A stretch of 64,000 nucleotides of DNA from the NCBI GenBank assembly GCA_035560235.1, contig DATMAG010000073.1:1-64000 (forward strand), written 5' to 3'. Position 1 is the stretch's first letter, and every line of letters starts with the position of its first letter. The DNA comes from DASRDU01 sp035560235. GTDB lineage: Bacteria; Acidobacteriota; Blastocatellia; RBC074. The notes below the pieces were generated by a model. The model made no database searches, had not been told where the DNA came from, and saw nothing but the letters and a program-made list of their open reading frames with translations. The position numbers and the translations under genes are program-made. Positions 40,631 to 49,815 of the stretch are shown piece by piece.

Positions 40631-41131
40631 TCAGTTGGTGCGATAGTTGGTGAACTGCATATCAATCCCGAAATCGTGCGCGCGCAGGGCGGCGATGACT
40701 TCCTGCAGCGTGTCACGGTCCCTGCCCGCGACGCGCACCAGATCGCCCTGAATCGAAGCCTGCACTTTCAGTTTTGTGTCCTTGATGAATTTGACGATCT
40801 CCTTAGCCTTCTCCTGCGGAATGCCCTGTTGCAGCGTCACGCGCTGTCGCACAGTCCCGCCGAGCGCCTGCTCAATTTTCCCGTAAGTCAGACCTTTCAG
40901 CGGCACGCCGCGTTTGACGAGCTTCGACTGCAGAATGTCGTTGAGCGCTGCGAGCTTGTATTCATCGTCCGAAGTCAGAATGATCGCCTCGTGGCCTTCG
41001 AGTTCGATGTTGCTTTTGCTGCCCTTGAAGTCAAAGCGCGTGCCGACTTCCCTGAGCGCCTGGTTGACGGCATTGACGACTTCAGCGTGATCAATTTTCG
41101 AGACGATATCAAAAGTGTTCTGCTGAGCCAT
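40631..41131 (-). CDS. yajQ: YajQ family nucleotide-binding protein
   Basis: A 166-residue protein with the family start FDIVSKIDHAEVVNAVNQAL and FDFKGSKS, then LVKRGVPLKGL and FGIDMQFTNYRTN at the end. The fold is two ferredoxin-like RNA-binding-type domains; YajQ homologues bind c-di-GMP in Xanthomonas and are also tRNA- or ATP-linked elsewhere. It is full-length. Divergent from the HD gene, with 459 bp between them. Confidence 0.95.
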   Translation of the reverse strand: MAQQNTFDIVSKIDHAEVVNAVNQALREVGTRFDFKGSKSNIELEGHEAIILTSDDEYKLAALNDILQSKLVKRGVPLKGLTYGKIEQALGGTVRQRVTLQQGIPQEKAKEIVKFIKDTKLKVQASIQGDLVRVAGRDRDTLQEVIAALRAHDFGIDMQFTNYRTN

Positions 41132-41590
41132 ATCGGTTTCAATTCACGCGCCACAAGGCTGTTTGCGGCGAAATGCGCTTTACCGCTTTCGCGGGCGCAA
41201 CTGATTCAGGAGACGGTCTCAGAAAGGAGCATAGTACCTGAATGTTGCCCGCAGTTGGATTTTTCATCAGGAATCAGTCACGGCACAATCCGTGGATTGC
41301 AGGTTGCCAGTGGAGGGGTGAAACGAATTGCAGAATGCCAGTGGCAGACCTGAAATCCAGTCCGCTGAAAGTGACAACCAGCGCTGGGGTAAATGTCATA
41401 TCAAGCGGGGAGTTTTAGCCGACGACACCCGGAATGTCAATCAGATGCCCGGTGCTTCCACTGCTTCAGGCAAGCCTGATGGCAGACTCATTCTTTGAAG
41501 TCTGACTTCAATCGCCTGTGCTGGTGCGCATCCTGAGGAGGTCCGAAGATGCCGGTTGACGCTCGCACTCAAAATCAGTAGCGTTGTGGA
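41132..41590. other. 459-bp divergent region with a micro-ORF
   Basis: This region should hold the promoters for yajQ (minus) and the HD gene (plus); no strong -10 or -35 pair is seen. GC is a little lower than in the flanking genes. Its right end holds the micro-ORF described separately. No RNA gene is seen. Confidence 0.4.
41549..41581 (+). CDS. Micro-ORF with a strong ribosome site just before the HD gene
   Basis: ATG-initiated 10-codon reading frame (MPVDARTQNQ) ending in TAG at 41579-41581. The Shine-Dalgarno GAGGAGGT lies 7 nt upstream and is much better than that of the HD gene. The micro-ORF is in frame with the HD gene and ends 9 bp before its ATG. It is either a coupled leader peptide or the relic of a longer N-terminus closed by an amber codon. 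Confidence 0.4.
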   Translation: MPVDARTQNQ

Positions 41591-42190
41591 ATGGAAACGG
41601 AACAACAGCACAGCGCGGGCGAAGGCGGGCGAGTCATTGAGCTGCTGACCGAGCTGATGCGGCTCAAGGCAGTACCGCGCACGGGCTGGCTGCTGCGCGG
41701 GGTGCGGGATGTCGAATCGGTTGCCGCGCACTCATTCGGGGTGGCGTTTATTGCCATGCTGCTGGCAGACCGGGCAGCCCGGCGCGGCCTGGCGGTCAAT
41801 GTCGAGCGGACGCTGCGAATGGCGCTGCTGCACGATCTGACCGAAGCGCGCACAGGCGATCTGCCCGCGACCATCAAAAAGTACTTCGGCAGCGCCGCGC
41901 TCAGGTCCGCTGATGAGCGCGCTGCCGCTGAAATGCTCGCAGGGCTGGACGACAATTACCTTGAAATCTGGCGCGATTATGAGCAGCGCGACAGTCTGGA
42001 AGCGCGCCTCGTCAAGGCGGCTGACAAACTGGATCTGTTGTTGCAGGCACGAGAATACGAAAAGGGCGGCGCGCGCGGGTTGCACGAATTCCGCGCCAGT
42101 TCCGACGCCGATTTTTCCAGTCTCGGGATTGATGAGCTGATCAGCGATCTGATTGCTGAATTAAGGAAGTTGCAGGATGGACACGATTGA
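41591..42190 (+). CDS. HD-domain phosphohydrolase (YfbR/5'-deoxynucleotidase-like)
   Basis: Hydrolyses (deoxy)nucleoside monophosphates or related phosphates in a metal-dependent way. The HD ligands are seen: His47 in VESVAAHSFGVA, HisAsp81-82 in LLHDLTEARTGDLP, and Asp in KAADKLDLLLQ. The length of 199 residues and these motifs match YfbR and COG1896. Its own ribosome site is weak; a strong one belongs to the micro-ORF just upstream. The last 14 nt overlap the dedA-like gene, so the two are coupled. Confidence 0.87.
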   Translation: METEQQHSAGEGGRVIELLTELMRLKAVPRTGWLLRGVRDVESVAAHSFGVAFIAMLLADRAARRGLAVNVERTLRMALLHDLTEARTGDLPATIKKYFGSAALRSADERAAAEMLAGLDDNYLEIWRDYEQRDSLEARLVKAADKLDLLLQAREYEKGGARGLHEFRASSDADFSSLGIDELISDLIAELRKLQDGHD

Positions 42191-42836
42191 GCAGTTGGTT
42201 ATCTGGCTTCAGCAATTGCCGCCACTGGGCGTGCTGGCGCTGGTCTTTGTGATCGCTTACATTGAAAACGTTTTCCCGCCATCACCGAGCGATGTGCTGC
42301 TGGTCTTTGCCGGAACGCTGGCCGGAGTCGGAACCGTCGGTTTTTTCCCGATGCTGATCTGTTCGACGCTCGGCAGCACGCTCGGCTTTATGACAGCGTA
42401 TCTTGCCGGGCGTTATTTTGAGCGGCACATTGTCGAGGGCCGCTTTGGCCGCTTTCTCCCGGTCAACGCGATTCATCAGGTCGAGCGGATGTTTCAGCGC
42501 TTCGGGTACAGCGTCATCGTGGCGAACCGCTTCCTCTCAGGCACGCGCGCCGTCGTCTCGTTTGCGGCGGGAATGTCGCAGCTGAATCTGGCAGCAACGA
42601 CTGTGCTGAGCGCTGTCAGCGCGATGGCCTGGAATACGATTCTGCTGATGCTGGGCAGAAGCTTCGGCAATAACTGGCAGAAGGTAGCCGATTACCTGAT
42701 ACTCTACAGCAAGGTTGTCACTGTTGTTATTACCATTGGTGTCGTGATCTTCGCCTGGCGTTACTGGCGGCAGTGGCGGCTCTCTGTCGCGCGCAGCAGT
42801 GCGGCCGGAAACCGGATCAGCCGCGACGAGGCGTAA
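42177..42836 (+). CDS. DedA/SNARE-associated (VTT domain) membrane protein
   Basis: A 219-residue inner-membrane protein with five or six helices. The VTT signatures are seen: YIENVFPPSPSDVLL with the Glu and Pro of the first re-entrant loop, GSTLGFMTAYLAGRYF and NRFLSGTRAVVSFAAGMSQL (the conserved Arg is present). DedA proteins are linked to lipid scrambling or undecaprenyl-phosphate recycling and pH or antibiotic resistance. It overlaps the HD gene by 14 nt and is followed by pta. Confidence 0.92.
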   Translation: MDTIEQLVIWLQQLPPLGVLALVFVIAYIENVFPPSPSDVLLVFAGTLAGVGTVGFFPMLICSTLGSTLGFMTAYLAGRYFERHIVEGRFGRFLPVNAIHQVERMFQRFGYSVIVANRFLSGTRAVVSFAAGMSQLNLAATTVLSAVSAMAWNTILLMLGRSFGNNWQKVADYLILYSKVVTVVITIGVVIFAWRYWRQWRLSVARSSAAGNRISRDEA

Positions 42837-42860
42837 ACTCGTTCTTCACCTTTTCAGCTT

Positions 42861-43868
42861 ATGGACATTCTGCAAAAGATCAGAAACCGCGCGGCTGCGA
42901 AGCCACAGCACATTCTGCTGCCCGAAGGCAGCGATGACCGCACGATTGTGGCCGCAGCGAGAATTGCGGCTGAGCGCATCGCCCGCGTGACGCTGCTCGG
43001 CCATGAAGATCAGATTCGCAGCCGCGCCGATGCGCTCGGCGTTTCGCTGACGAACGTGCCGGTGCTGAATTATCAGAACTCGCCCGACCTCGACCGCTAC
43101 GCGCAGGAATTTTATGAACTGCGCCGCGCCAAAGGCATCACGACTGACGAAGCGCGCAAACAGCTGCTCGACCCGCTCTATTTCGCCAATATGATGGTGC
43201 GGGCCGGGAAGGCCGATGGTTCAGTGGCCGGAGCGACCAACACAACTGCTCACACAGTGCGCGCCGCGCTGCTGACAATTGGCCTGCGCGCCGGATTCAG
43301 GCTGGTTTCGTCAGTCGTGCTGATGGTGCATCCGAATAAAAGTTTTGGCGCTGATGGCGCGATGGTCTTTGCCGATCCGGCGATTGTCGTGAATCCGACC
43401 GCATCTGAACTGGCTGAAATCGCCATTGCCTCAGCCGAAACCTTTCGCGCCCTGGTGGACGCCGAGCCGCGTGTGGCGATGCTTTCGTTTTCGACCAAAG
43501 GCAGCGCGAAGCATCCGATGGTGGACAAGGTCGTTGAAGCCGTGCGCACCGTGCGCGCCCGCGCGCCTGAGCTTGAAATTGACGGCGAACTGCAGCTTGA
43601 TGCCGCGATGATTCCGCACATCGCCGCTTCAAAAGCGCCCGGTTCAGCGGTGGCGGGACAGGCGAGTGTGCTGATCTTTCCTGATCTCAACGCGGGCAAC
43701 ATCGGTTACAAACTGACCGAAAGATTTGGCGGGGCAACAGCCATCGGCCCGATTCTGCAGGGCCTCGACAAGCCTGCGAACGATCTGTCACGCGGCTGCA
43801 AGGCCGATGACATTGTGGATGCGGTGGCGATTACGGCAGTGCAGGCGCAGGCGCAGAAAAAAGTCTGA
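42861..43868 (+). CDS. pta: Phosphate acetyltransferase
   Basis: Interconverts acetyl-CoA and acetyl phosphate. It is the short, single-domain (335 residues) Pta form: [52 protein letters not shown] and [19 protein letters not shown] are all conserved. The DRAC/BioD-like N-terminal regulatory domain of enterobacterial Pta is absent. An ackA gene is not adjacent. It lies in a plus-strand set with dedA and the small membrane gene. Confidence 0.95.
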   Translation: MDILQKIRNRAAAKPQHILLPEGSDDRTIVAAARIAAERIARVTLLGHEDQIRSRADALGVSLTNVPVLNYQNSPDLDRYAQEFYELRRAKGITTDEARKQLLDPLYFANMMVRAGKADGSVAGATNTTAHTVRAALLTIGLRAGFRLVSSVVLMVHPNKSFGADGAMVFADPAIVVNPTASELAEIAIASAETFRALVDAEPRVAMLSFSTKGSAKHPMVDKVVEAVRTVRARAPELEIDGELQLDAAMIPHIAASKAPGSAVAGQASVLIFPDLNAGNIGYKLTERFGGATAIGPILQGLDKPANDLSRGCKADDIVDAVAITAVQAQAQKKV

Positions 43869-43884
43869 GCTGACCAAACCTCAC

Positions 43885-44451
43885 ATGAAAATCCGCTGGA
43901 AAAGGCTGCTCGCCGCGCCGTTTGTTTTCCTCGCGGCAATCGTCATCATCATTGAAGACTGGCTCTGGGATGATCTGGCGCGTCTTGCGGCGGCAATTGG
44001 TCGCCTGCCTGTTTTTCGTCAGATCGAGGTGCTGATTGTCAGCCTGCCGCCGTATGCTGCGCTCGTGACTTTCGGTGCGCCGACGCTGCTGCTGATTCCG
44101 GTCAAGCTCCTGGCCCTCTGGCTGATCGCGCACGGGCAGCAGGCGCTTGGCCTGCTGACAGTAGTGCTGGCCAAGTTTGCCGGAACCGCGCTGGTCGCGC
44201 GAATTTTTATGCTGACGCGCAAGAACCTGCTGCGCATCGGCTGGTTCGCGGCGCTGCACGAACGCGTGACCATCTTCAGAGAACGAGTTCACACAGCCAT
44301 CAGAAACTCTCGCATCTACCGGACAATTCATCTGGCTTCAGCGCGCCTGAAGATCGCGGTGAAGGAATGGCTGCGCAATCGCAGGCAGGGGTTCTGGCAA
44401 AGGCGGTGGGCAGCGGCGCTGAAATTATCGCGGCGGAAGCAGGGCGACTGA
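43885..44451 (+). CDS. Small membrane protein of unknown function
   Basis: A 188-residue protein. Two hydrophobic stretches (KRLLAAPFVFLAAIVIIIED and APTLLLIPVKLLALWLIAHG), then LGLLTVVLAKFAGTALVARI, span the first 110 residues; the last 75 are strongly basic (NLLRIGWFAALHERVTIFRE). No catalytic motif is seen. The ATG is chosen 17 bp after pta; a longer frame upstream is a shadow of pta. No clear Shine-Dalgarno. It probably forms part of the pta transcript. Confidence 0.75.
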   Translation: MKIRWKRLLAAPFVFLAAIVIIIEDWLWDDLARLAAAIGRLPVFRQIEVLIVSLPPYAALVTFGAPTLLLIPVKLLALWLIAHGQQALGLLTVVLAKFAGTALVARIFMLTRKNLLRIGWFAALHERVTIFRERVHTAIRNSRIYRTIHLASARLKIAVKEWLRNRRQGFWQRRWAAALKLSRRKQGD

Positions 44452-44986
44452 ATCGCCTGAAAACAAAAAGAGCAGCCGCGCGTGCGACTGCTCGAAGGAA
44501 CCAAAGAAAGGAGGTTGATGCGAAAACCTGTTACCCTCTGAAAAAAACTCTGTCCGCTGCGGCATAACCCGAACACCACAACTGACACATCACGAAACGC
44601 TGCCATTTGCTCGCTGCCGCTTAAGCCCCGAAGCCCCGGTCATCCTGACCGCCCGGCCTGCCAAACGGCTTGCAGCCGCGTTCCGGACGCTTTCCATTTT
44701 GGCGATTCTCGTGCCAGGAGCAGCCTGCCTGACTTTCATCCGGCTAAGTTCGCATCGTCACAATGAGTTCGTGCCGTAGCGCCGGATTCAGGCAGTTCAT
44801 CGGATCAGGCAATCGGTCAGTCTGGCCGGATCTGTTCAGGCAGAATAACGAGCCGTGTCGGTCAGATTGAAGGAAGTGGCAAATACTTTCAGAGACAAAC
44901 CGGACGGGATTTTTAAGAACCCCGCTGTTGTGACGGGTCATCGCGCTGCCTATAATTGCGGCGGGACAGCCAGCCCGGAGCCTGTG
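44452..44986. other. 535-bp intergenic region with hairpin, micro-ORF and promoter
   Basis: A GC-rich hairpin (GAGCAGCCGC... CTGCTC) lies near 44470-44492. A 7-codon reading frame (MRKPVTL, 44518-44541) follows a perfect AAAGGAGG at 44507-44514. The right end holds a good promoter (see next entry). No longer coding region is credible. Confidence 0.4.
44928..44956 (+). promoter_or_regulatory. Sigma70-type promoter of the SnoaL-like gene
   Basis: TTGTGA (44928-44933), a 17-bp spacer and a perfect TATAAT (44951-44956). Transcription would begin near 44963, about 24 bp before the ATG at 44987. This is the best canonical promoter in the window. Confidence 0.7.
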
Positions 44987-45433
44987 ATGATAAATGACAG
45001 ACAGCCTGCGTCCGCTGAAATGGCCGCTGTCGAAGAGGTCAATGACCGCTTTTACCGCGCGCTGGAAGCCTGTGAGCTGACGGCGATGGAGGCGCTGTGG
45101 CTGCACACGGAGTGGGTCAGATGTGTGCATCCGGGCTGGGAACTGCTTGTCGGCTGGAACCAGGTGCGCGAAAGCTGGGCGCGGATCTTTCAGAACTCGC
45201 GCGGGCTGCGGGTAATGCCGAGCGAGGTGGCGGTGCTCATTGCAGGCGATTTCGCGTGGGTCAGCTGCACCGAAAATCTGGTGATTTATTACGAATCAGG
45301 CGCGCCCGTTTCCGCTGTCACGACCGCAACCAATCTCTTTCAGCGCGTCAGCGGCGAATGGCTGATGGTGCTTCACCACGCTTCGCCGGTTCCGGCCTCA
45401 ATGCCGATCAACGAAAGTGAAACCGTACAGTGA
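44987..45433 (+). CDS. SnoaL-like / nuclear-transport-factor-2 fold protein
   Basis: A 148-residue alpha+beta barrel protein. It matches the NTF2-like pattern: ANEAVNDRFYRALEACEL-type first helix, WVRCVHPGWELLVG and ATNLFQRVSGEWLMVLHHAS at the end. The SnoaL group includes cyclases and stress-linked small barrels, and many are annotated only as NTF2-like. The ATG at 44987 is set by GGAG 6 nt upstream and the promoter spacing. Its stop overlaps the cupin gene (GTGATGG), so the two are translated together. Confidence 0.82.
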   Translation: MINDRQPASAEMAAVEEVNDRFYRALEACELTAMEALWLHTEWVRCVHPGWELLVGWNQVRESWARIFQNSRGLRVMPSEVAVLIAGDFAWVSCTENLVIYYESGAPVSAVTTATNLFQRVSGEWLMVLHHASPVPASMPINESETVQ

Positions 45434-45759
45434 TGGATGTTAAAGACGTGTTCGCCGCTGCGCGCTTTGCGCCAGAAAAGATGCAGAAGGTCAGCCTGTT
45501 CGAGACTCCGAACTTCTTCTGCGATGTGTACTGCCTCGAACCCGGTCAGGAGCAGAAACCACACACGCACAACGGAGCCGACAAGCTCTATTACGTCCTC
45601 TCCGGACGCGGGCTGTTTCTCATCGGAGATGAGGAACGCGAACTCGGCGAGCATCAGATCGTGCTGGCTCCGGCAGAGGTCCCGCATGGAGTCCGCAACA
45701 CGAGCGCAGCGCGTCTGATGCTGCTCGTGATGATGTCACCCAATCCGAACGTGAAATGA
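45433..45759 (+). CDS. Small cupin-domain protein
   Basis: A 108-residue single cupin. The metal-binding motif 1 is KPHTHNGADKLYYVLSG with two His and a Lys/Glu position, and motif 2 is APAEVPHGVRN. It may bind a divalent metal. The substrate is unknown. The stop of the previous gene overlaps the ATG (TGATG), which suggests coupled translation. Convergent with the next cupin gene, with 40 bp and no clear terminator between them. Confidence 0.87.
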   Translation: MDVKDVFAAARFAPEKMQKVSLFETPNFFCDVYCLEPGQEQKPHTHNGADKLYYVLSGRGLFLIGDEERELGEHQIVLAPAEVPHGVRNTSAARLMLLVMMSPNPNVK

Positions 45760-45800
45760 ACCTGCCTCCCGGCGGATCAGGCGTCGGCAGACCAGCTTTC

Positions 45801-46160
45801 TCAGCCCTGATTTCCCCGTTTCAGATAATCATCCGTCCCGTCCACCCAGTCACGCCGGATCGGGCTGAAGACATCAATCCCGGTGGTCATTTCGATGGCG
45901 ACGGCTGAGTGCGGCACGTGCGACGGAATCTCGACCATTTCGCCGCCGCGCACGATTACCTCCTCGCCGCCGATGACGAAGCGCAGCGCGCCGCTGATGA
46001 TGTAGCTGAACTGTTCGCTGTCGTGCTGATGTTCAGGCACGACACAGCCTTCCTTCAGCGTCAGAAAGGCCATTGTGATCTTGTCGCCCGTAAAGAACCG
46101 GCGCGAAAAGAGCGAGGTGACCTGCTCCTCGGGGATTTCACTGAGTCTGTGATGCTTCAT
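45801..46160 (-). CDS. Small cupin-domain protein
   Basis: A 119-residue single cupin. Motif 1 is PEHQHDSEQFSYIISGALRF (two His and a Glu) and motif 2 is VEIPSHVPHSAVA. The start at 46160 is set by AAAGGA 6 nt upstream. It differs from the convergent cupin at 45433 in its sequence and probably is not a recent copy. It lies 14 bp after the stop of the aminopeptidase, so it may be co-transcribed with it. Confidence 0.87.
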   Translation of the reverse strand: MKHHRLSEIPEEQVTSLFSRRFFTGDKITMAFLTLKEGCVVPEHQHDSEQFSYIISGALRFVIGGEEVIVRGGEMVEIPSHVPHSAVAIEMTTGIDVFSPIRRDWVDGTDDYLKRGNQG

Positions 46161-46173
46161 CGTTTTCCTTTGT

Positions 46174-48873
46174 TTATTTGCCATTGCTGACGCTCTCGCT
46201 GGCCAGCACATCGCAGTTGTAGTTGATCATGACCCGCTTCGGCTGCTTCGGCAGCATCACCTGGAATTCCGGGGTCGTGGTGCTGCCGACAACGGTGACG
46301 GAACCGAGCCGCACGATGCGCCCGTCAAACTCTGCGTAAACGGGAACAGGCATGCCGAAATTCTGCGACACCTCGCTTTGTGTGAGCGTTCCCTTGAGCA
46401 GACATTTGCCGTCGCTCTGCGGCGTCAGACTGTAATCGAGACGATAGCGCGGGATTTCCCTGCCGTAAACCCATTGCAGGAAAAACCAGTCCATCCGCTT
46501 GTTCCCGGCCAGATCCATGCCCGGAGTCAGGTGTTTTTCCACAATCTCCCTGAACCCTTCGGTCGAGGCATTCTGGTTGTAATTCGTTTTGACGAAATCC
46601 TGCATCATCTCCATAAACGCCTTGTCGCCCGTTTCGCGGTTCCACATCATCTGCCGCAGCATATGCAGCACGTACCCGCCCTTGCGATAAGCCAGCATCT
46701 GATAGGCCTGCGGATATTTGTAATAACCGGCGCGGTAACCCAGCCAGAGCGGCGCCACGTCCGTGGCGCGCAGGTTGAATTCATTCTTCTCTGTGAGCAC
46801 TTCCTGCGCGTGCTTCCAGTACTTCAGAAACTTGTCCGACTTCGGCTCGGTCACCTGCAGGTACAACCCGGCGGAAAAAAAGGCGAAGCCTTCCGAAAGC
46901 CACTGATCGTGATAGGACGCCCAGCCGACGATGTGACCCCACCACTGATGCGACACCTCGTGCGCGTTGACTTCATCAACAAATTCAGTCACCCGCGAGT
47001 TGATGCCCATCAGCATGTAACGCTGCGTCGAGTCCAGATAAGCGATCAGCGGCAGATAGACCAGCGAGGGCCACGACTGACCGAAGGAGGCCTGCGGCTG
47101 CTGCGTAATGGCTACCCGGCCATACGGCAGCGGGCCGAAATATCTTGTGAAGATGCGAACCGAATTCTGCGCTTCGACGAGGCTGTTGCCGATCAGCCGC
47201 GACGGAGCCATGCCGCCGATGCCGGTGTTGCGCAATCCGTCCGGCATATCAGTGACAGCATAACCTTCAAGCTGATATTTCGTGTCGGCATCAGTGACTT
47301 CCTGCTTTTTGAAGTCTCCGTAATTGAATCCGGCCACCGCGAGCGGCGTTTCAGAAACCCACTGCGAAGCGGTGTAATCGCCGTCCTGCCACTCCTTCAC
47401 TTTGTTGCCGACGCTGACGAGCGTGTATTTTTTCGGCACCTTGAAGGTCAGATCGAAAGTCGCGCGATCCCTGAATGAATTGACGCTCGGATACCAGCTC
47501 GTGCGCGCCAGCACGGCGAAATTGCCGCCGCCCGCGTCATTGATGACCCTCTCACCCTGATAATCGAGCGTGAGTTTGTACTTCTGTCCCTTCACGAGCG
47601 GCTCCGGCAGAATGGCATAGAACGAACCGTCCTTCTTCCTGTCCTCCTGAATGTAATCAACCTCGCGATCACCGAACATCACCTTCGACACGCGCAGTTC
47701 CGGCAGCAACCCGAAACTCAGCACGCGCTCGCCATTGATGCGGGGCACGAAGGTGATTTCCGCCGTAGCCGTCAGCTTTTCGCCCCTGATGGCATTGTCC
47801 AGGCGATAATGCTCGACATCAATCACGCGTTTGTCTTCTTCGGAACTCGCCGTGCCTTTTCTGTACTCACTTTCAAAGTGGCCCGAATAGAGCAGGCCCG
47901 CATCCTTCGCCTGCCAGTCGGCGTTGACGAGCAGCACCTCCTCGCAATCGTGCGCGCCGTATGGTCGCACGTGAAATCGCAGATCGTTATGCTTTCTGCC
48001 GAAGAGATAAGCGTTGAATGACGGCGCGCGCTTCGGATTATAAAGATCGGTCAGAATCTCGGCTTCGATGTTCTCGCCGCTCGCTCTTTCACGATTGCGC
48101 ACCCGGTTCTGAAAATCCTTCAGCGCATCGAGCGCCTGATTGTCAGCGCTTCCGGCAGCCTGTCCCTGCTTTTTGATCTCCTGGTATGTGTCATCGGAAA
48201 AGACCAGCACCAGCCGTGAGAACTGTTCGCTGAACGTCTCCTTCTCGGTGACTGCCTTCAGGTAATCGCGCTCAATAGAGAGGACGGGTTCGAGTGCGAA
48301 TTCGCCCTCGCCAGTAAAGACTGCGATGGCAGGCCGGTTCAGCACCGGCGGCAGGAAACTGATGCGTCCGGTGCGCAGCGTAAAGGTCGCGGCATCGCGT
48401 TTGAGTGTCAGATTGCTGACCGTGTAAGTCTCAGCGGGTTTGCCATCGCGCAGGGCGCGATAGTTCGGGTCGCTGTTCGGTGTGATCGCGCCCTTTGCGC
48501 CAACGCTGACTTCGGCGCGTGTTCCGGCCACTTCCAGTCTGATTTCAAGCGTCGCCGTGCGCGAAGCTTCGACTGTTACTTTTCTCTCAACGGGTTTGAA
48601 GCCGTCGCGACTGACGGTGACGACATAACTGCCGGGCGCAAGCCCTTCAGCACTGAAAGCGCCCTGACTGTCGGTGACGACCTGGCGCGTTTCACCGGTC
48701 GTTTCGTTGCGAAGAGTAACCTGAGCACCGATGACGATGGCACTGTTCGGATCTCTGACAGTGCCGCTGATGGCGCCGGGATTCTGAGCGGCGCTGGCAT
48801 TGCCGATTATCAGCGCCGAAAAGGCAGCAACGATGATCAGAGCGGCAGCGAGGAGAAGCTGAGTGTGGCGCAT
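46174..48873 (-). CDS. Secreted M1-family metallopeptidase with CarboxypepD-regulatory-like domain
   Basis: An 899-residue zinc aminopeptidase. A signal peptide (LLAAALIIVAAFSALIIGNA) is followed by a carboxypeptidase-regulatory-like beta domain (AISGTVRDPNSAIVIGAQVT, GLAPGSYVVTVSRDGFK), typical of Acidobacteria. The peptidase core lies near 300-780 with the zinc motif HEVSHQWWGH near 640 and the downstream Glu in LSEGFAFF. The usual GAMEN exopeptidase motif is not seen, so its aminopeptidase specificity is not certain. A strong GGAGG precedes the ATG by 6 nt. It is the last large gene of a minus-strand set. Confidence 0.88.
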   Translation of the reverse strand: MRHTQLLLAAALIIVAAFSALIIGNASAAQNPGAISGTVRDPNSAIVIGAQVTLRNETTGETRQVVTDSQGAFSAEGLAPGSYVVTVSRDGFKPVERKVTVEASRTATLEIRLEVAGTRAEVSVGAKGAITPNSDPNYRALRDGKPAETYTVSNLTLKRDAATFTLRTGRISFLPPVLNRPAIAVFTGEGEFALEPVLSIERDYLKAVTEKETFSEQFSRLVLVFSDDTYQEIKKQGQAAGSADNQALDALKDFQNRVRNRERASGENIEAEILTDLYNPKRAPSFNAYLFGRKHNDLRFHVRPYGAHDCEEVLLVNADWQAKDAGLLYSGHFESEYRKGTASSEEDKRVIDVEHYRLDNAIRGEKLTATAEITFVPRINGERVLSFGLLPELRVSKVMFGDREVDYIQEDRKKDGSFYAILPEPLVKGQKYKLTLDYQGERVINDAGGGNFAVLARTSWYPSVNSFRDRATFDLTFKVPKKYTLVSVGNKVKEWQDGDYTASQWVSETPLAVAGFNYGDFKKQEVTDADTKYQLEGYAVTDMPDGLRNTGIGGMAPSRLIGNSLVEAQNSVRIFTRYFGPLPYGRVAITQQPQASFGQSWPSLVYLPLIAYLDSTQRYMLMGINSRVTEFVDEVNAHEVSHQWWGHIVGWASYHDQWLSEGFAFFSAGLYLQVTEPKSDKFLKYWKHAQEVLTEKNEFNLRATDVAPLWLGYRAGYYKYPQAYQMLAYRKGGYVLHMLRQMMWNRETGDKAFMEMMQDFVKTNYNQNASTEGFREIVEKHLTPGMDLAGNKRMDWFFLQWVYGREIPRYRLDYSLTPQSDGKCLLKGTLTQSEVSQNFGMPVPVYAEFDGRIVRLGSVTVVGSTTTPEFQVMLPKQPKRVMINYNCDVLASESVSNGK

Positions 48874-49118
48874 GGATTCCTCCGGTTGAGTTGTAGTGAA
48901 GAACTGATGACAGAAACCACTGGTTGCAGGCTGAGAACTCTGCTCGCGTCGGAGAGGCTGCCGGGGTCAGCGGGAATCAGGTTCAACTCCGACTTTGCGT
49001 GACTGAGCGGGTGGAGTTTATCACTCCGGCGGGAACGGGAAAACAGATTTATGTTCCGACGATCAGCGCGTCTGTCCGGCAGACTGACAGATGGCCGGAC
49101 ATTTTCGTTCATCGCTCA

Positions 49119-49790
49119 TCAGTTCTTCCGCGCTTCGACGGCAAACAGCACCGGCACATTGAGCAGTCTTTCAGCTGCCGGAACCTGTCGCGCCAGTTCT
49201 TCGTCACCATTGAATTCACGATAAGCGAATTGTCTGAATCCGGCGTCTTCGAGCAGGTTCAAATAATCATCCACCGTGTAACGCACCGCGCCGAGCCGGT
49301 ATTCAATGCCGTCGCGCTGAAAATTTGCTTCCTTGCCCGCCGCCGCCAGTTCCGGGTGATAGACCGAAAAAACAAACCTGCCGCCGCGTCTGAGCACCGC
49401 GTGTGTCTCGCTGAAGGTCGTGCGCAGGTCATCCAGGTGTTCACCGATCAGCGCACACAACACGGCATCGAAGCATTCCCTTTGAAACGGAAACTGCCGC
49501 TGCAGATCGGCCCGCAGCAGTGGCACTCGCGGCAGGCGGCGCTGCGCCACTTTGAGCATGCCGTGCGAAAAATCCAGCCCGACGGCGCGACTGCCTGCGC
49601 TGATGACCGATTTCAGATTGCGCCCCGTTCCGCATCCCGCATCGAGAATGCGTTCGCCCGGCTGCGGCGCCAGCATTGACAGCGTATGCCGCGCGTCCAT
49701 CGCCACTACCGGATTGGGCGTGGTGTCGTAAGTTTCAGCCCACAGGTCATAGCCTTCCTGCACCGTCACTCGTTGTATCTTCTTCTCCAT
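49119..49790 (-). CDS. SAM-dependent methyltransferase
   Basis: A 223-residue class I methyltransferase. Motif I is ILDAGCGTGRNLKSV, motif II is VGLDFSHGML, and the following FDAVLCALIGEHL and AVLRRGGRFVFSVY are post-motifs. The substrate is unknown. The start at 49790 is supported by GAGGGG 8 nt upstream; an ATG 36 nt earlier has none. Downstream is the M1 peptidase gene across 245 bp with no clear structure. Confidence 0.87.
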   Translation of the reverse strand: MEKKIQRVTVQEGYDLWAETYDTTPNPVVAMDARHTLSMLAPQPGERILDAGCGTGRNLKSVISAGSRAVGLDFSHGMLKVAQRRLPRVPLLRADLQRQFPFQRECFDAVLCALIGEHLDDLRTTFSETHAVLRRGGRFVFSVYHPELAAAGKEANFQRDGIEYRLGAVRYTVDDYLNLLEDAGFRQFAYREFNGDEELARQVPAAERLLNVPVLFAVEARKN

Positions 49791-49815
49791 TGTGTCGCCC
49801 CTCTGAACAGGTTTG

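Noticed and set aside
46378..47478. A 366-codon open frame on the plus strand
   Set aside because: It is entirely inside the M1 metallopeptidase gene on the other strand and shows shadow-type composition rich in Arg, His and Gln.
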